From Plectrocnemia conspersa (lineage: Eukaryota > Arthropoda > Insecta > Trichoptera > Polycentropodidae), in contig VTFK01000188.1 of assembly GCA_009617715.1 (NCBI GenBank), positions 1,426,001-1,490,000 of the forward strand: 64,000 nt of DNA, read 5' to 3'. The notes below the pieces were generated by a model. It searched no databases, was not told where the DNA came from, and saw nothing but the letters and a program-made list of their open reading frames with translations. The translations under genes were made by a program, and so were the position numbers. This document shows, piece after piece, positions 1 through 10,204 of this stretch (position 1 is the first letter of the stretch; each line of letters begins with the position of its first letter).

Positions 1-600
1 GTCATGATAGATACATTCATCCTTTTTATATATTTTTGAACAAAATATATATTTATATTTAAAAATTCAAATAATTTATTATAAATTAGAATACAATAAT
101 CACTTAAACATAGTTAAATAATTAGTAAACAATTTATATGGTATATAATATAATATTTAGCATATGATTGTCATATAACTACATGTTTAATATGCGGAAT
201 AAATGATATAATATATACATCTAGGGTATATTAAGATATAAATAATACTTGATAAGTTATTATTAATGCAAATTTAAATACCACTCAGGCGGATTAACCA
301 GCGATGTTAATTATTTATTTAATTAAGCTTCAGCTCGTACCACTCCTTCGAGTGATTTTTTAATTAATGTAATGTGTTATCTAACAAAAGTTTAAAAACG
401 TTACACGAGACTATCATTTACAGCATCTTTCTGTTAAATATTGAAAAAATATGCATACATCAATTCTCTCATAATGCATCCAAATAAATTAAAGTAACTT
501 GTTTACTGCGCGACCAAATAACCCTAATATTTAAATAAAAAATATTTTTTTAGTTATTTAAAGATACGGTTGTAACAACCATGCAACGCAAAATCACTAT
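1..600. other. AT-rich non-coding stretch
   Basis: No gene, repeat boundary or RNA is visible. The sequence is AT-rich with several TAATTA-type motifs, for example near 308-325 and 360-370. These are common by chance at this composition. Confidence 0.6.
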
Positions 601-924
601 TTTCAACGGCAAAAGCTTTGGTTCTGAGAAACAACTTCTCTCCGCTAGATGTCAGATAACGGATTTGAGCCACGATTGGGCAGGATGGTTTTACTAGCTG
701 ATCTGAGTTACATGGAAGATATCTTGGTGCTTGTAGATACTGTAGCCCTTAGAGATACATACACAGAGAGAGGTCCTATTAGCAGGCCAGCCAGGAGCCA
801 GCGTTACTACGCCTTTCAGAGGATTGAAAACGCTAGTGTGCGCCTCGGTGAGCATAGCCTCAGATCCTGCGTCGCCGATGGTCTGCACCCCCCAGATACT
901 TCTTTTTCCGAAACTATGAACTGA
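601..924 (+). other. GC-elevated patch with an unrecognised 91-codon frame
   Basis: This patch is clearly richer in G and C than its flanks. It carries a plus-strand frame that starts with a true ATG at 649 and stops at 922-924, giving 91 residues. The product is mixed charged and polar, with no membrane segment, signal peptide or motif I recognise. The minus strand is also open over much of the patch, which is typical of GC-richer DNA and weakens the coding case. I saw no splice signals that would embed it in a larger gene. It could be a decayed transposon fragment, an exon or a regulatory island. I do not assign a function. Confidence 0.3.
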
Positions 925-939
925 ATATTTATATTAAAA

Positions 940-1015
940 AAATCACTACTAAGGGTTAGACGTAGTGGTAAGTTGCACAAGAAATACCTAAATATGATTC
1001 GCGTTCAACTGAAAA
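940..1015 (+). repeat. possible decayed tRNA-derived SINE head
   Basis: The stretch has an A-box-like piece (GTAGTGGTAAGTTGCAC, about 961-977) and, some 35 bases on, a B-box-like piece (GATTCGCGTTC, about 997-1007). The arrangement resembles the better SINE copies at 10.2 and 49.4 kb, but similarity is limited to these boxes. Confidence 0.25.
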
Positions 1016-1952
1016 AATATATAGCATGTACCCTAAATTATAATTCATCAAGTTTTTTAGGAGCTTAAAATTTTGACTCGCTGCAAAAAATATCACTGCT
1101 TTTTAAATCATATTTATTTTAGTGTAAATTAAATTATCACATATTTATTTTTAATCTTTCGTTACAACACGGCAGGCGTTAACACAATGCATTGCAACCG
1201 GGTAAACACAATCAACAACTTCTAATTGGTGAAACATCAGACTAAAAGCAGTAACATCTATTTTATTAATTATAAACTACTATTACAGCTTACAATTAAA
1301 ATGTCACTATGTACGATCTAGCTCGATTTTATTATTTATTACGATATTCATCCGCGAGAATAGGAAAGTCTAGGACAACTTGTGACGATCGATCGGTCAG
1401 TTATTGGTCTACCATGCTGGTTTATATATACGTACATATGTACATATAAAATGTTTTTAAGCTATAATTGAGAAATAAATAATGCAGATATTTTACTTTA
1501 AACTTTCATATTTCGTAACGAAAGTATAGATATACATTTACTTTAACAACATTAAAAATGTAATTATATTTAAAGGCAGTGCTATGTATTTTGCCCATGA
1601 ATTTTGTACATATGTTTCGCCTTTATCCTATCATGCTATGATAGGATAAAGTAGACTGAAGTAACTTAATTAAAAATGATATACATACATACATTATATA
1701 GCAATTGTAAATATGCATCTAAAAATGGACCCCTGCTGTTACGGGCTGTTGTACCACGTAGTTTTATCGCTGCTTTGGAGCTTGTAAATATTATTTAGTG
1801 TTCATAATAGTATAATTAAAAATATTTTTTTTTTTTTTGTCAATATGAAACAAATTATTTTCTAATGAGCTTATAGCTCATCGAATATCACATATACTTA
1901 ACAAAAAATATATAATGCATAAAAAAATATATAATACTCGTACAACTTATTA
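1016..1952. other. AT-rich non-coding stretch
   Basis: No gene is seen. It contains the short hairpin listed at 1621-1651, TATGTA-type microsatellite around 1425-1450 and a poly-T run near 1827-1838. Confidence 0.6.
1621..1651. repeat. perfect 14-bp-arm hairpin
   Basis: CTTTATCCTATCAT at 1621-1634 is followed by the loop GCT and its exact reverse complement at 1638-1651. The 3-base loop makes it a compact palindrome rather than a microRNA-like precursor. The arms contain GATA motifs (TATC/GATA). Confidence 0.8.
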
Positions 1953-2539
1953 ATTGGCTTTGTGTTCAAACAAATTTTGCCAATTTAAATGTATTAACGG
2001 TAAAAAAACTTTTGTTAAACAGATTTCAATAATATTGAATTTTTAACTTATGTAAATAACTCAATAATCTTAAATTTACGAGTGTAAGTTTATTGTAAAA
2101 TTTTTCATCGGAACATGGTCGTATCGTGTGGTGTTTAGACCGCTTGGCGCGATATTGACAGTTTTATGTTGTCAATTATGGCTTTTAAATTGATTTTTTC
2201 CTTCAAAGGGTATCTATATTTTTATGATATGGGATGAAACGGGATAATATGCTCTAGTTGTGCATAATTGTTACTTTACATTGTGTGTCTGTTATGAAAT
2301 AAAATGATTAGAAAATTTTAGTAAGACGAAAAAAAAGAGCGAGTTGTCGTTAGGCAAGCAGAGCTCGCTATTTCGCTCGCACTATTAAAATGAGCGATTG
2401 ACAATTATCGACATGGGTATCGACATTTTTAGTGACAACTCAAATAATAATATTAATCTATACATTTGATGTATTTTCGAGGTGGTAAATTACTAAATTA
2501 TGTAAAACAGAAATAGTAATCTGTGTTTTAATTATTTAT
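1953..2539 (+). repeat. dispersed repeat B, copy 1
   Basis: This block reappears in the same orientation at 26705-27208. Both copies begin near ATTGGCTTTGTGTT and end at TGTGTTTTAATTATTTAT, and similarity then stops abruptly. Shared internal landmarks include AAATTTACGAGTGTAAG, TTTTTCATCGGAA, ATATGGGATGAAACGGGAT and CGCTCGCACTATTAAAATG. Copy 1 keeps a segment with short inverted GAGCGAG/CTCGC pieces (about 2336-2371) that is missing from copy 2. No coding capacity is seen. The sharp ends point to a non-autonomous mobile element of unknown class. Confidence 0.75.
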
Positions 2540-2540
2540 G

Positions 2541-3064
2541 GCAGTGGGAACACTCGTTTCTGAGCGTTCCCACTGCGACGGCGACGACACCTTTTTATTG
2601 CTTTTGACGTGGATTTTTGACTTCTGAGAAGGGATAATTGTTTTTTGCGCTCTCCTATTAGACATAACTCGGTTTATATGTACTATTCTGACTCATTGTA
2701 AGTTGTATTATTGTGATAAGAATCTTGATATGAACGCTATATAATCAAATGTTCCCTTTTCGACGGTTTCGGTATGCTTTATACATATTAAAATCGGTTT
2801 AGATATTCTTCATTAAATTCGCACTTATTGTTAGTCGTATATTGTTGTAAATATTCCTAATATAAATGCTAGATAACCGAACGTTTGCACTGCGACGGCG
2901 CCGACACGATTTTATTGCTTTTGATGTGGATTTTTGACTTCTGAGAAGTGATAATTGTTTTTTGCGCTCTTCTATTGGTCAAAATTCGGTTTAGGTATGC
3001 CTCGCTCGATTCTCATTTATTGTAAGTCGTAATATGTTATATAAATTGTTAAGCGTTTCCACTG
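2541..3064 (+). repeat. nested tandem block with CAGTGGGAAC-type ends
   Basis: The block opens with a hairpin: GCAGTGGGAACACTC (2541-2555), the loop GTTTCT and its near-complement (2562-2576, 14 of 15 pairs). CACTGCGACGGCG recurs at 2571 and 2888, a period of about 317 bp, and a shortened third copy begins at 3060. Inside, a unit of about 90-120 bp recurs three times, opening with TCGGTTTA (about 2669, 2793, 2970), passing through ATTGTAAGTCGTA-like sequence and closing on GTTTCCACTG-like sequence. It directly follows repeat B copy 1 but is absent after copy 2. The CAGTG..CACTG ends resemble hAT termini, which is inference. Confidence 0.65.
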
Positions 3065-4001
3065 AGATTTTATTGACTTTAACGTGGATTCTAAACATAT
3101 ACGTTTCCTTGAATTTGGCCAAAAAAATGCATGTGATTTAATGAAATATGCTATGAATCTTCATGAAATCGAAATATTAAAAAACGATCACTGACTGACC
3201 AACTTTTGCTCCCCTTTAAAAATAGTTAAACGACGTTCCTGCATTTGACACTATGAACACGCGTGATTATTGACAGCTGTCTGATTTACAGTGCTGCGAA
3301 GATGCTATTTAAATTAGTTCACCCTGACAATTCTATACGATTATATTACTTTATGGTAATTTTCCAAAAATTATATTTAACTAGTTAGTTAGGTCTAACA
3401 CAAGTAATAAAAAATACGCAATATAGAAATTGTAACATATAAATTAACGAGCAATAATATTATAGTATGTAAGAAAAACAGTGGCGAAAGAAAAACAAAG
3501 GAAATGTTTATAAAAGTAATTTAAAATCATGTCTTCATATGGAAGATTGCTTCGAAAAATATCATACGAAAGACAAATATAACCAAATATCAAGTATAAT
3601 ATATAAATATGTAAGTAATTGTAATGTACAAACAAATCAAAGCAATAAAAAAAATCCATGCGATTGAAAATATGTTGAGAGCCATTGGTGTTGTGTGAAT
3701 TAGTATAGTGAACAATTAACGAAATACTATTTATAAGGATAGAGCGAAACATTCGTTCTTTTGTCATTGCATTCGTAGTTGTTTTTTTTCAGGTAGTGGT
3801 CCCAACTATATAAATAATAGGTAAAATGCTTGATTTTTGTGTTTAAATAAATTGGACTTCAGTTGATTTAATAAGAAAAAACTTAATTTATTTTATTGTT
3901 GTTATTTTTTTAGGCCTTAAGTCTGTGCTTAAATATATATTTTTTTTATTCACTACAGTTTATAAGTGAATATATTATTTAAACTCAACGCCTAACTGTA
4001 C
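3065..4001. other. AT-rich non-coding stretch
   Basis: No gene is seen. A strong 3'-splice-site-like sequence (TTGTTTTTTTTCAG) ends at 3792. It is followed about 28 bases later by a donor-like TAGGTAAAA, which could bound a micro-exon but has no other support. A 107-codon minus frame at 3444-3767 encodes low-complexity hydrophobic residues and is likely chance. Confidence 0.5.
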
Positions 4002-4120
4002 TTGATACAAAACCGATTACTTTTTTGTTGTTCTCGAGCGGTGTTCAGCGTCGAAAAGTTTGACGATAACTGTCCTAGATTGTTTTGCGCGTCAGCGAGG
4101 GCCTCATCGCGGCGGCACTC

Positions 4121-4160
4121 TCAGCCAGTTCGCTCTGCGGAGTCGCTCCAGAGGGACGTG
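4121..4160 (+). promoter_or_regulatory. candidate Inr + DPE core promoter
   Basis: The sequence CCAGTTC at 4125-4131 fits the arthropod initiator (TCAKTY-like), with the A at 4127 as +1. GGACG at 4154-4158 then falls exactly at +28 to +32 and matches the DPE consensus RGWYV, reading GGACGTG onward. No TATA box stands at -30. A TATA-less Inr+DPE layout is established for many insect developmental genes. The block is an isolated GC-rich island in AT-rich DNA, as expected of a promoter. An Inr/DPE pair can occur by chance, so transcription-start data are needed for certainty. Confidence 0.5.
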
Positions 4161-4441
4161 TCGCTCGCCGTTCCGCTGCCATTCTCTAGGTGTAAACATA
4201 TCGCGACGGGTGATGTCATATCGTCTCGCGGGCTGATCGACAGTGCTTTTTCACACACTACGACCCCAGTGGATTTATAACCTTGTTGTGCAACCCCAGT
4301 GTTTGTTCTGAGTTTTGTTCATTATTTAGTTTTTTGTTTTGTTTTCACTTTGCACTATAACTAAATAAGGAAGTGTTTGTGTTGGCAAGGAGACTGAGCC
4401 GCGCTCTCGGCTAGAAGAAGAAAGAAACAGCAGATAAACAC
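4127..4441 (+). other. putative non-coding first exon
   Basis: This runs downstream of the candidate start at 4127. It has no long ATG-led frame, so if transcribed it is 5'-untranslated or a lncRNA exon. A fair splice donor (AAACAC then GTAAGC) has its GT at 4442-4443. A weaker alternative, CTAG then GTGTAA, lies near 4190. The open frame 4002-4280 begins upstream of the start site and has no coding hallmark. The link to any downstream exon is unknown, and the exon at 34860-35005 is only one possibility on the same strand. Confidence 0.35.
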
Positions 4442-5713
4442 GTAAGCAACGTCATCTCATTGATGTATGTAAACAGCAAAATATTATATATGCATGTCAA
4501 AAAAAGTACAAAAAATAAGAAATCGCAATGTATCCATACTTAATTTATTTAGCTGATGATTGTTTTAAACTAAAATTATTCCACCGGACACAAATAGTAA
4601 TTTAATCTATAATTTAAATGAAAATCTAATCAATTACCCTCAATATTTTTTCCTATTTGACGAATAAAATTGTATCATATTTTTGCATATATAATAATTG
4701 TTTCCCGTTTTTTTTTCTTACATTTGCGCAATGTATTTATAACGTTTTATAAATTAACGATAATCCGGAATATTTGTTTTCGATATTTTCAACCCTAAAA
4801 CAACAATGGCAGTGGAGATAAAATAATCTCAGTTGAGCTATATTATGTTTTATGAGTTTTAACTCGGTTATAGTGCGACAATAGCAAGTAAAAGCACATA
4901 TAGTACAATAGGGAGAGATGCAATTAAATTTATTAGTGTCAAATTTTGATATTGAATATTTATGTAGGGCGTGTGTGTAGTCTTTAGGGGTTATTAGTGA
5001 GTATATTAGGATAAAGAAGCTAGCACAAAAGCTCGAAGTGTCGTCTACATTAAATCACAGATATTTAAAAAATTTGGAAAGGTGTTAATTTGTAAAATAT
5101 GGGTGTCTCATAAATTGTCGGAGAAAAATCTCGCTAATTAATGATTCTAGAACAGAAAGATTTATTTTTGAGTCGAATTGTTACTGAAATCGAGAAGTGG
5201 ATCTTTTACTTTAATAATAGCAAGCAATCCCCTAATTCTAACCCTGAGAACAGGATTATATCACAATAAGATAATGTTATGCATTTAGTGGGACATGAAG
5301 GGCATAATTGATTATGAGTTATCGGATTATAAGCAGACAAATCATTTAAAAGCGACTTAGACCATAAAAATACCTTCCCTTATAAATTAAAGTAAGGTAA
5401 TTTTACATTAAAACAGCGCTCGCCCTCAATTGATCTTCTTGGACACTCCTTTCTCATCTGCCGTATTCCTCAGACATTGTTCCAAACGATTATTATCTAA
5501 TTAGATCCCTCAATAATTTTTAAATGGAAAAAATATTTTTCAAAAACGGTTATAAAAAACGACATATGAATTTATTGCTTCAAAAAATACATTATTTTTC
5601 GAATCAAATATAAACAAACGAATTAATATATGGAAAATATATAATTTAAATTTTCAACTCATTTAACCCGCAATTCAAAAATCGCAAAAAATAATCTGAT
5701 ATATGTATGTATG
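4442..5713. other. AT-rich non-coding stretch
   Basis: No gene, RNA or repeat family is recognised. A slightly less AT-rich segment with scattered CpG lies around 5400-5480. If the exon model at 4127-4441 is right, this is the start of an intron. Confidence 0.55.
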
Positions 5714-5845
5714 CAGTGGCGTAGCGAAGAGGGGGGGGGGGTCTGGGTGATCTGGACCCCCCTTGGCGGCATTTTATGTTAATTAAATACAAATTACAAA
5801 AATTGTCTTGCCTTTTTTCTTGACAAAATCCTGGCTACGCCGCTG
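5714..5845. mobile_element. 132-bp hAT-like MITE
   Basis: The terminal inverted repeats are CAGTGGCGTAGC at 5714 and GCTACGCCGCTG ending at 5845, agreeing at 11 of 12 positions. The interior has a long G run, a C-rich stretch and no coding capacity. It is flanked on both sides by TATGTATG (5706-5713 and 5846-5853), an 8-bp duplication as hAT transposases make. The flank is itself a TATG microsatellite, so the duplication could partly be simple repeat. CAG..CTG ends, 8-bp target site and tiny size fit a non-autonomous hAT element. Confidence 0.75.
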
Positions 5846-5853
5846 TATGTATG

Positions 5854-7189
5854 TATATATTTACATGATACATGCTCATTGAAATCTGACGTTATTGAAG
5901 ATATAAAATAATGTTATTTTTTATGCTTCGAACAGACAGCATGTAAGTCATGAATACTAAATAGCTTACACTTTCAGAATATTAAATTATTTTATAAAAA
6001 TAGCCTAAGATATGTTAGCACATGTTACAAGCTAACCATGTAAACTGATTTAGAGTTTAATTTCGAAAAATCCTTTCCACATAATCAAATGTTGCTATAT
6101 TACTTCTTATTTATCAAAATCAATAGTCGTTGACGTCTGCGTATTGAAAAATGCTCATCTATGTTTACATTTATAGATGTTTTATTAAAATATACTTATT
6201 TTAACATTCATTTATGTAAAAAAAAAGACAATGGTTTGAGTCATTGGCAGTTTAAAAAATCGTTTTATAACTAAAATCTATCCTACATATTTTTATTTAA
6301 TAACATACTACATGTATTATATTTTTTCGTAACGCGACGTTTCATTTTTATAATGCAATTAATGTTGCATGCCACTAACTACTGATCGTTTACCTTAAAG
6401 GATATACATATATACGCAATATTATGGTTGTCTATTATCTAGTAATTTATAAAGGATGTTTCATTATGACTATATTCACCGTAAGTTTGGTTCCTTTTCA
6501 GGCGATGAATCGAAAACGAGTTTTTTTTAAATATGAAACACAATTGTCAAAAAAAGTATCATAAAATAGGTCATACTGATAAAAGTTGGTTATTTGTTTC
6601 ACGAAGCAAGTGGCTACGTATGTACTTACATATATACATATATGTATTATTTTTACATATTTTTTTTATAATTCTTATTAAATCGCAATATAACATCCTG
6701 TTTAACCTAATCTAAGGTAAATAAGTCGAAATTATATTTTTACTATTAATTATTAATTTTAATAACACTGTAGCATAAATAATGTAAATCCCAGCAAGAT
6801 CACCTTCATTTTTTCTTTGATGTTTTTCATTGAGCAGCAAAATATGCAATTTGCTGCCCATGCAAAATTCTAAGCAAAAAATCTTCATTATGCTGAGAGA
6901 TGACTCATAATTAATATGTAAATTTCAACACATCTGTTTATTAATATTATTTGAATATTCTAATTTGATTATATGCAAATTTTTATGCCGCACCCTATCT
7001 TTTTACATTTTTACGACTTAATTCAGTTTCACTTTCCGTTCGTGCCAATCGAGCTTATCTTCATATTTATATAGATATTCATATAATTTAATAAAAAATA
7101 AAATATATACTTTCAGCGCCTCTCAATATTTTTTTAATATTTAAATTTTAATAGTACTCGACCATTCAAAGTGAATCTTCAATCGTCTC
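5854..7189. other. AT-rich non-coding stretch
   Basis: No gene is recognised. A strong acceptor-like sequence (GGTTCCTTTTCAG) ends near 6501 and is followed by GCGATGAATCGAAAACGAG, which would give a 20-codon ATG-led frame ending in TAA. Without a donor or homology this is noted only. The 60-codon frame 6533-6715 is low-complexity and likely chance. Confidence 0.5.
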
Positions 7190-7740
7190 TCTCGGAAGAG
7201 AACTTTTCCTCCTTTCTGTATTTATTCGACGGGCCATCACACGTGATTCAAAGATAGCGTGTGCCATGAATACAAACGACGTATTTCCACGGTCACATTT
7301 CGCTTTTGACCCCACCGTTGAAACAGGCGCGCTTTTGTTTTGAAAACAAGTCGCACGTGTCGAGATTTACCTCTGTAGGAGAAACAACTCAATATCTTAC
7401 TGTACAGAATCATAAAACCGTCTACCGCGTACCCCATTAAAAAATTCATAGTAATTGCTATCACATTCATGGAATCTCTTATCCGTAGTGACTCTCAATC
7501 ATTTGTAAAAGCTTTAAAAAAATCAATTAAAAAAATAGAATTCTAATGCAGTAATTAAAATAAATGTGTTATTTTAAACTTACTGACATCGTAACCAGTA
7601 AAATGATTAAATTGTGAGAGGCCGATTTTTTTTTTCATAAACACTGACGTGACGCGAGAGCAACAGTATTCTTTGGTTGACCACGACGGGAGTGCGAGGA
7701 CCGGTGGCGCCTCGCCCGCCGATCATTTATAGCACTTGTA
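7190..7740. promoter_or_regulatory. GC-elevated islands, possible regulatory DNA
   Basis: Two islands (about 7190-7470 and 7625-7740) stand out from AT-rich flanks. They contain CACGTG-type E-boxes (CACACGTGATTC near 7239 and GCACGTGTC near 7352) and CpG-rich patches such as GGTGGCGCCTCGCCCGCC near 7703. Frames on both strands are short and unrecognised. I infer a regulatory island; no function is proven. Confidence 0.3.
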
Positions 7741-7952
7741 ATAACTATGTGTCTAATTATCACTCGTCAAAAGATGAATACATTAATCATCAGAAAATCT
7801 ATGTAATAATTAAAGACTCGAATATAACTAGAATAACGAACATATTCACATATTTGTTGATATGTGTAGTGAAATACATTTAAATTTAAAATTTCTAAGA
7901 ACACCAATAAACGAATAACTCTAAAAACGCATTTATATATTATTTCTGAAAT

Positions 7953-8372
7953 CGACAAATTCTAGGATAGTCACACATGTGGTGTTCGTATTCTGAAGTA
8001 TCATTTTTATGCCTTATGGCAATTTGCAAAAGCCGACAAAAATTTTGCGTAAATTGAATATTTAAGACCGAAAAGTTTTCATTGATATTGTATTAGTGAG
8101 TGCCCACACAAACTTTTATAATTATCAGTAGCGTAATTTTACTAATATGACAATTTAAAAATTGCGATTATTTGACACTTTATTCGATTGCGCGCAAATA
8201 TGCCGGCTGTACATTTGTTTTTTCGCGCAAAAGTGCGGCGCATTAGGTGTCGCGCAAGAGCGCAGTGGCAGCCGCCGCCCGGACGTCATCCACGCCGCGA
8301 AGCGCGCGCGCATATGAAGTCCCCGAGAGTGTGGAGCGCTACTCAAAGTCGGCGATCTCGGCCGACTTCAGT
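7953..8372 (+). repeat. dispersed repeat A, copy 1
   Basis: The block recurs in the same orientation at 37492-37831. Both copies share CGACAAATTCTAGGATAGTC at the start, ATCATTTTTATGCCTTATGG, ACCGAAAAGTTTTCA, AGTGCCCACACAAACTTTTA, GACAATTTAAAAATTGCG, the CpG-rich CGCGCGCAAATATG-like section and GACTTCAGT at the end. Copy 1 has about 60 extra bases (8212-8268) with repeated CGCGCAA motifs. No terminal inverted repeats or coding frame were found. The small frames at 8155-8444 on both strands are shadows of its GC-rich 3' half. It is probably a non-autonomous mobile element. Confidence 0.75.
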
Positions 8373-8419
8373 CGCGACCCTTTTCCAAATCATTATTTGA
8401 AAAATATATTTTTAATTTA

Positions 8420-8895
8420 TTTTTTATTTTTATGTTTGCCTTAGTATTATTGTTATGGTAATATTTCATTGAGCAATTATAATTAAAATTATTATTCATA
8501 CTGATTTAATGTTTGTTTTGTATAATTTTTATTTTTATGTCTATCTAAAGACAAGTTTCATGGTAATATTTTTTTGAGAAAGTATAATTAAAATTATATT
8601 TCGTACTGATGTATCTACATATCTTTATGGTTTTTATAACAGTCATAGCTGTTTACATAATAATCGTTAAACAAAATAATTATAAAAAAATCCCTTTGTA
8701 ATTGCCGAAATTCCGAGTTTAAATAGTGCAGCTGTGGACTTTCTCAATGGCTAGTATTTTTTTTTCTCTATTAAACTTTTATTGTAGTACGAATAATGTT
8801 TAATTTTAAGTCTGTCTGAAGTTTTGTTATGGTAATATTTTTTAATTCGAATTTTTGACAGCGTGTATAATTAAAATTAAGCTTCGTACTGATTG
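8420..8895 (+). repeat. imperfect tandem array, three units
   Basis: Three diverged units (about 8425-8508, 8520-8614 and 8775-8890) share the order GTTATGGTAATATTT, then TATAATTAAAATTA, then CGTACTGAT or CATACTGAT. Unit 3 is separated by about 160 bases of unrelated AT-rich sequence. The array starts soon after repeat A copy 1, but similar sequence is not seen after copy 2. Confidence 0.55.
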
Positions 8896-8896
8896 T

Positions 8897-8932
8897 AAGT
8901 ATGAAACACCTTCGTGAAAGTATGAAACACCT
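8897..8932 (+). repeat. short direct repeat, 21-bp period
   Basis: AAGTATGAAACACCT occurs at 8897-8911 and 8918-8932. It is a simple two-copy tandem duplication. Confidence 0.8.
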
Positions 8933-9306
8933 AATGCTATATTAATCTTAATATTAAAATAAATTAACATATACATATATATGTATGTATGAACTTGTAT
9001 TCAATATTCTAACTGTATTTTTCGATGCTTCATGACTTTACTAATAATTTTCAAATATTTTATCATTAATTATACGACATTCGAATAGTTGAAAATAACA
9101 AATATTTGGAAATTCTAATAATAATACTTGATAAAAATTTCCTCTACTCTTTAGACGCTGTTAAATATTATAGAATTTTATTATTTAAACAAACATTTTA
9201 ACATGAGATTTTTAATTATTTGGTAAAACATTTAGTTTGGTATATATTCAATGGCTCACTGCGTGTAAAATGTTTCTTAGGTCATTTTTTAAAAACGATT
9301 CAATTT
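8933..9306. other. AT-rich non-coding stretch
   Basis: Nothing is recognised apart from a TATGTA microsatellite near 8967-8992. Confidence 0.6.
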
Positions 9307-9645
9307 TTATTGAACGGAAATAGCATGATGTACCACCAGCTGAATAATACGTGCTACACAACTCATAGCAGTGAAATGCTTATAGGTAGTGTCACATAGG
9401 TGACACTTTCTGTATTTATATTTATAGTAGCAGCGTTGTTTTGTGAATTTTCTAGTCAGCTCAAGAAGCTCATTTACCAATTCAGCTGATGTATTATAAT
9501 ATCGTCGACATTTAGAGTCGACGATATTATGATACATCAGCTGATCGAAATTAGACAAATAGTACCAATTAAAGTTTCTATTTTTGGTAGAAGTATACAT
9601 CGGAAATAAAAAATAATCAATTTGTATACTTCTGCTATTATTTTT
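9307..9645. repeat. inverted-repeat-rich segment
   Basis: This segment carries three nested or adjacent palindromic structures. One is AGTGTCAC-ATAG-GTGACACT near 9390-9409, the second is the 28-bp hairpin at 9482-9544, and the third is AGAAGTATACA/TGTATACTTCT (about 9589-9637). ATGATACATCAGCTGA-like sequence recurs on both strands. Part of the segment resembles 11710-11835, with shared AATAGCATGAT and CATAGCAGTGAA. A 97-codon minus frame (9307-9600) reads through the hairpin, has two CxxC-like pairs and resembles nothing I can name. I take it as a decayed non-autonomous element. Confidence 0.5.
9482..9544. repeat. near-perfect 28-bp-arm hairpin
   Basis: The left arm at 9482-9509 begins TCAGCTGATGTATTATAATA and ends TCGTCGAC. 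The loop is ATTTAGA. The right arm at 9517-9544 is complementary at 27 of 28 positions. Pairing stops at the arm ends. The size and loop could fit a small-RNA precursor or a recent inverted duplication, but I do not recognise a known microRNA seed. Confidence 0.85.
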
Positions 9646-9835
9646 ATTGTATTAGTATTGCTAATCAAACTACAAAAACTATATTTAGTTAGGGTTTTAT
9701 ATAAATATTATGAGAAATACTTTTAAACAGTCTTTCTCTCCATATGAAATCTTGCAATTAAGTTTATTTTTATCTATTTTTAATGGTTGTTTTAGATCTG
9801 TGTTTATGCTATAAAGTTTACGACTGACATTATAG

Positions 9836-9900
9836 TCGGAAAATTCGGCTTAAGTAGTAGAATAAAGCAGTCTTAAGGACATTAGCTGAATTTTTCCGAT
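9836..9900. repeat. imperfect inverted repeat
   Basis: TCGGAAAATTCGGCTTAAG near 9836 pairs with CTTAAG and GCTGAATTTTTCCGA ending at 9899, with a bulge. It is a small stem-loop of no assigned function. Confidence 0.5.
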
Positions 9901-10204
9901 GTTGAAATAATATAAATTATAAAATTATTACTCTAAACATATTTAATGTATTATTTGTATATATAAATATATAATAACAATATATTTCAGTACTTAAGCG
10001 TCATTTAAAGGTCTCGTTTTTAATGTTTTCTTGAAATTACTTAAAAACAATTTTTAATGGGATTATTATTAATCATTTTTTTATTCCTTTGAATGCTTAT
10101 ATTTTAAATTTATAACTTGTCTAAAAAATATTTTTTAATATTTAATATATACTGACGCGTTAAAGTTTAATATACAAAAAAATAAATAATAAATATTTCA
10201 TTTT
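9901..10204. other. AT-rich non-coding stretch
   Basis: Nothing is recognised; runs of AATATTTAATATA-like sequence dominate. Confidence 0.6.

Noticed and set aside
3444..3767. 107-codon minus frame as a gene
   Set aside because: It is low-complexity, isoleucine-, tyrosine- and phenylalanine-rich, as expected from AT-rich DNA.
9725..9750. A miR-14-like string (CAGTCTTTCTCTCC)
   Set aside because: It differs from the mature sequence in several positions and the flanks do not fold into a convincing precursor.
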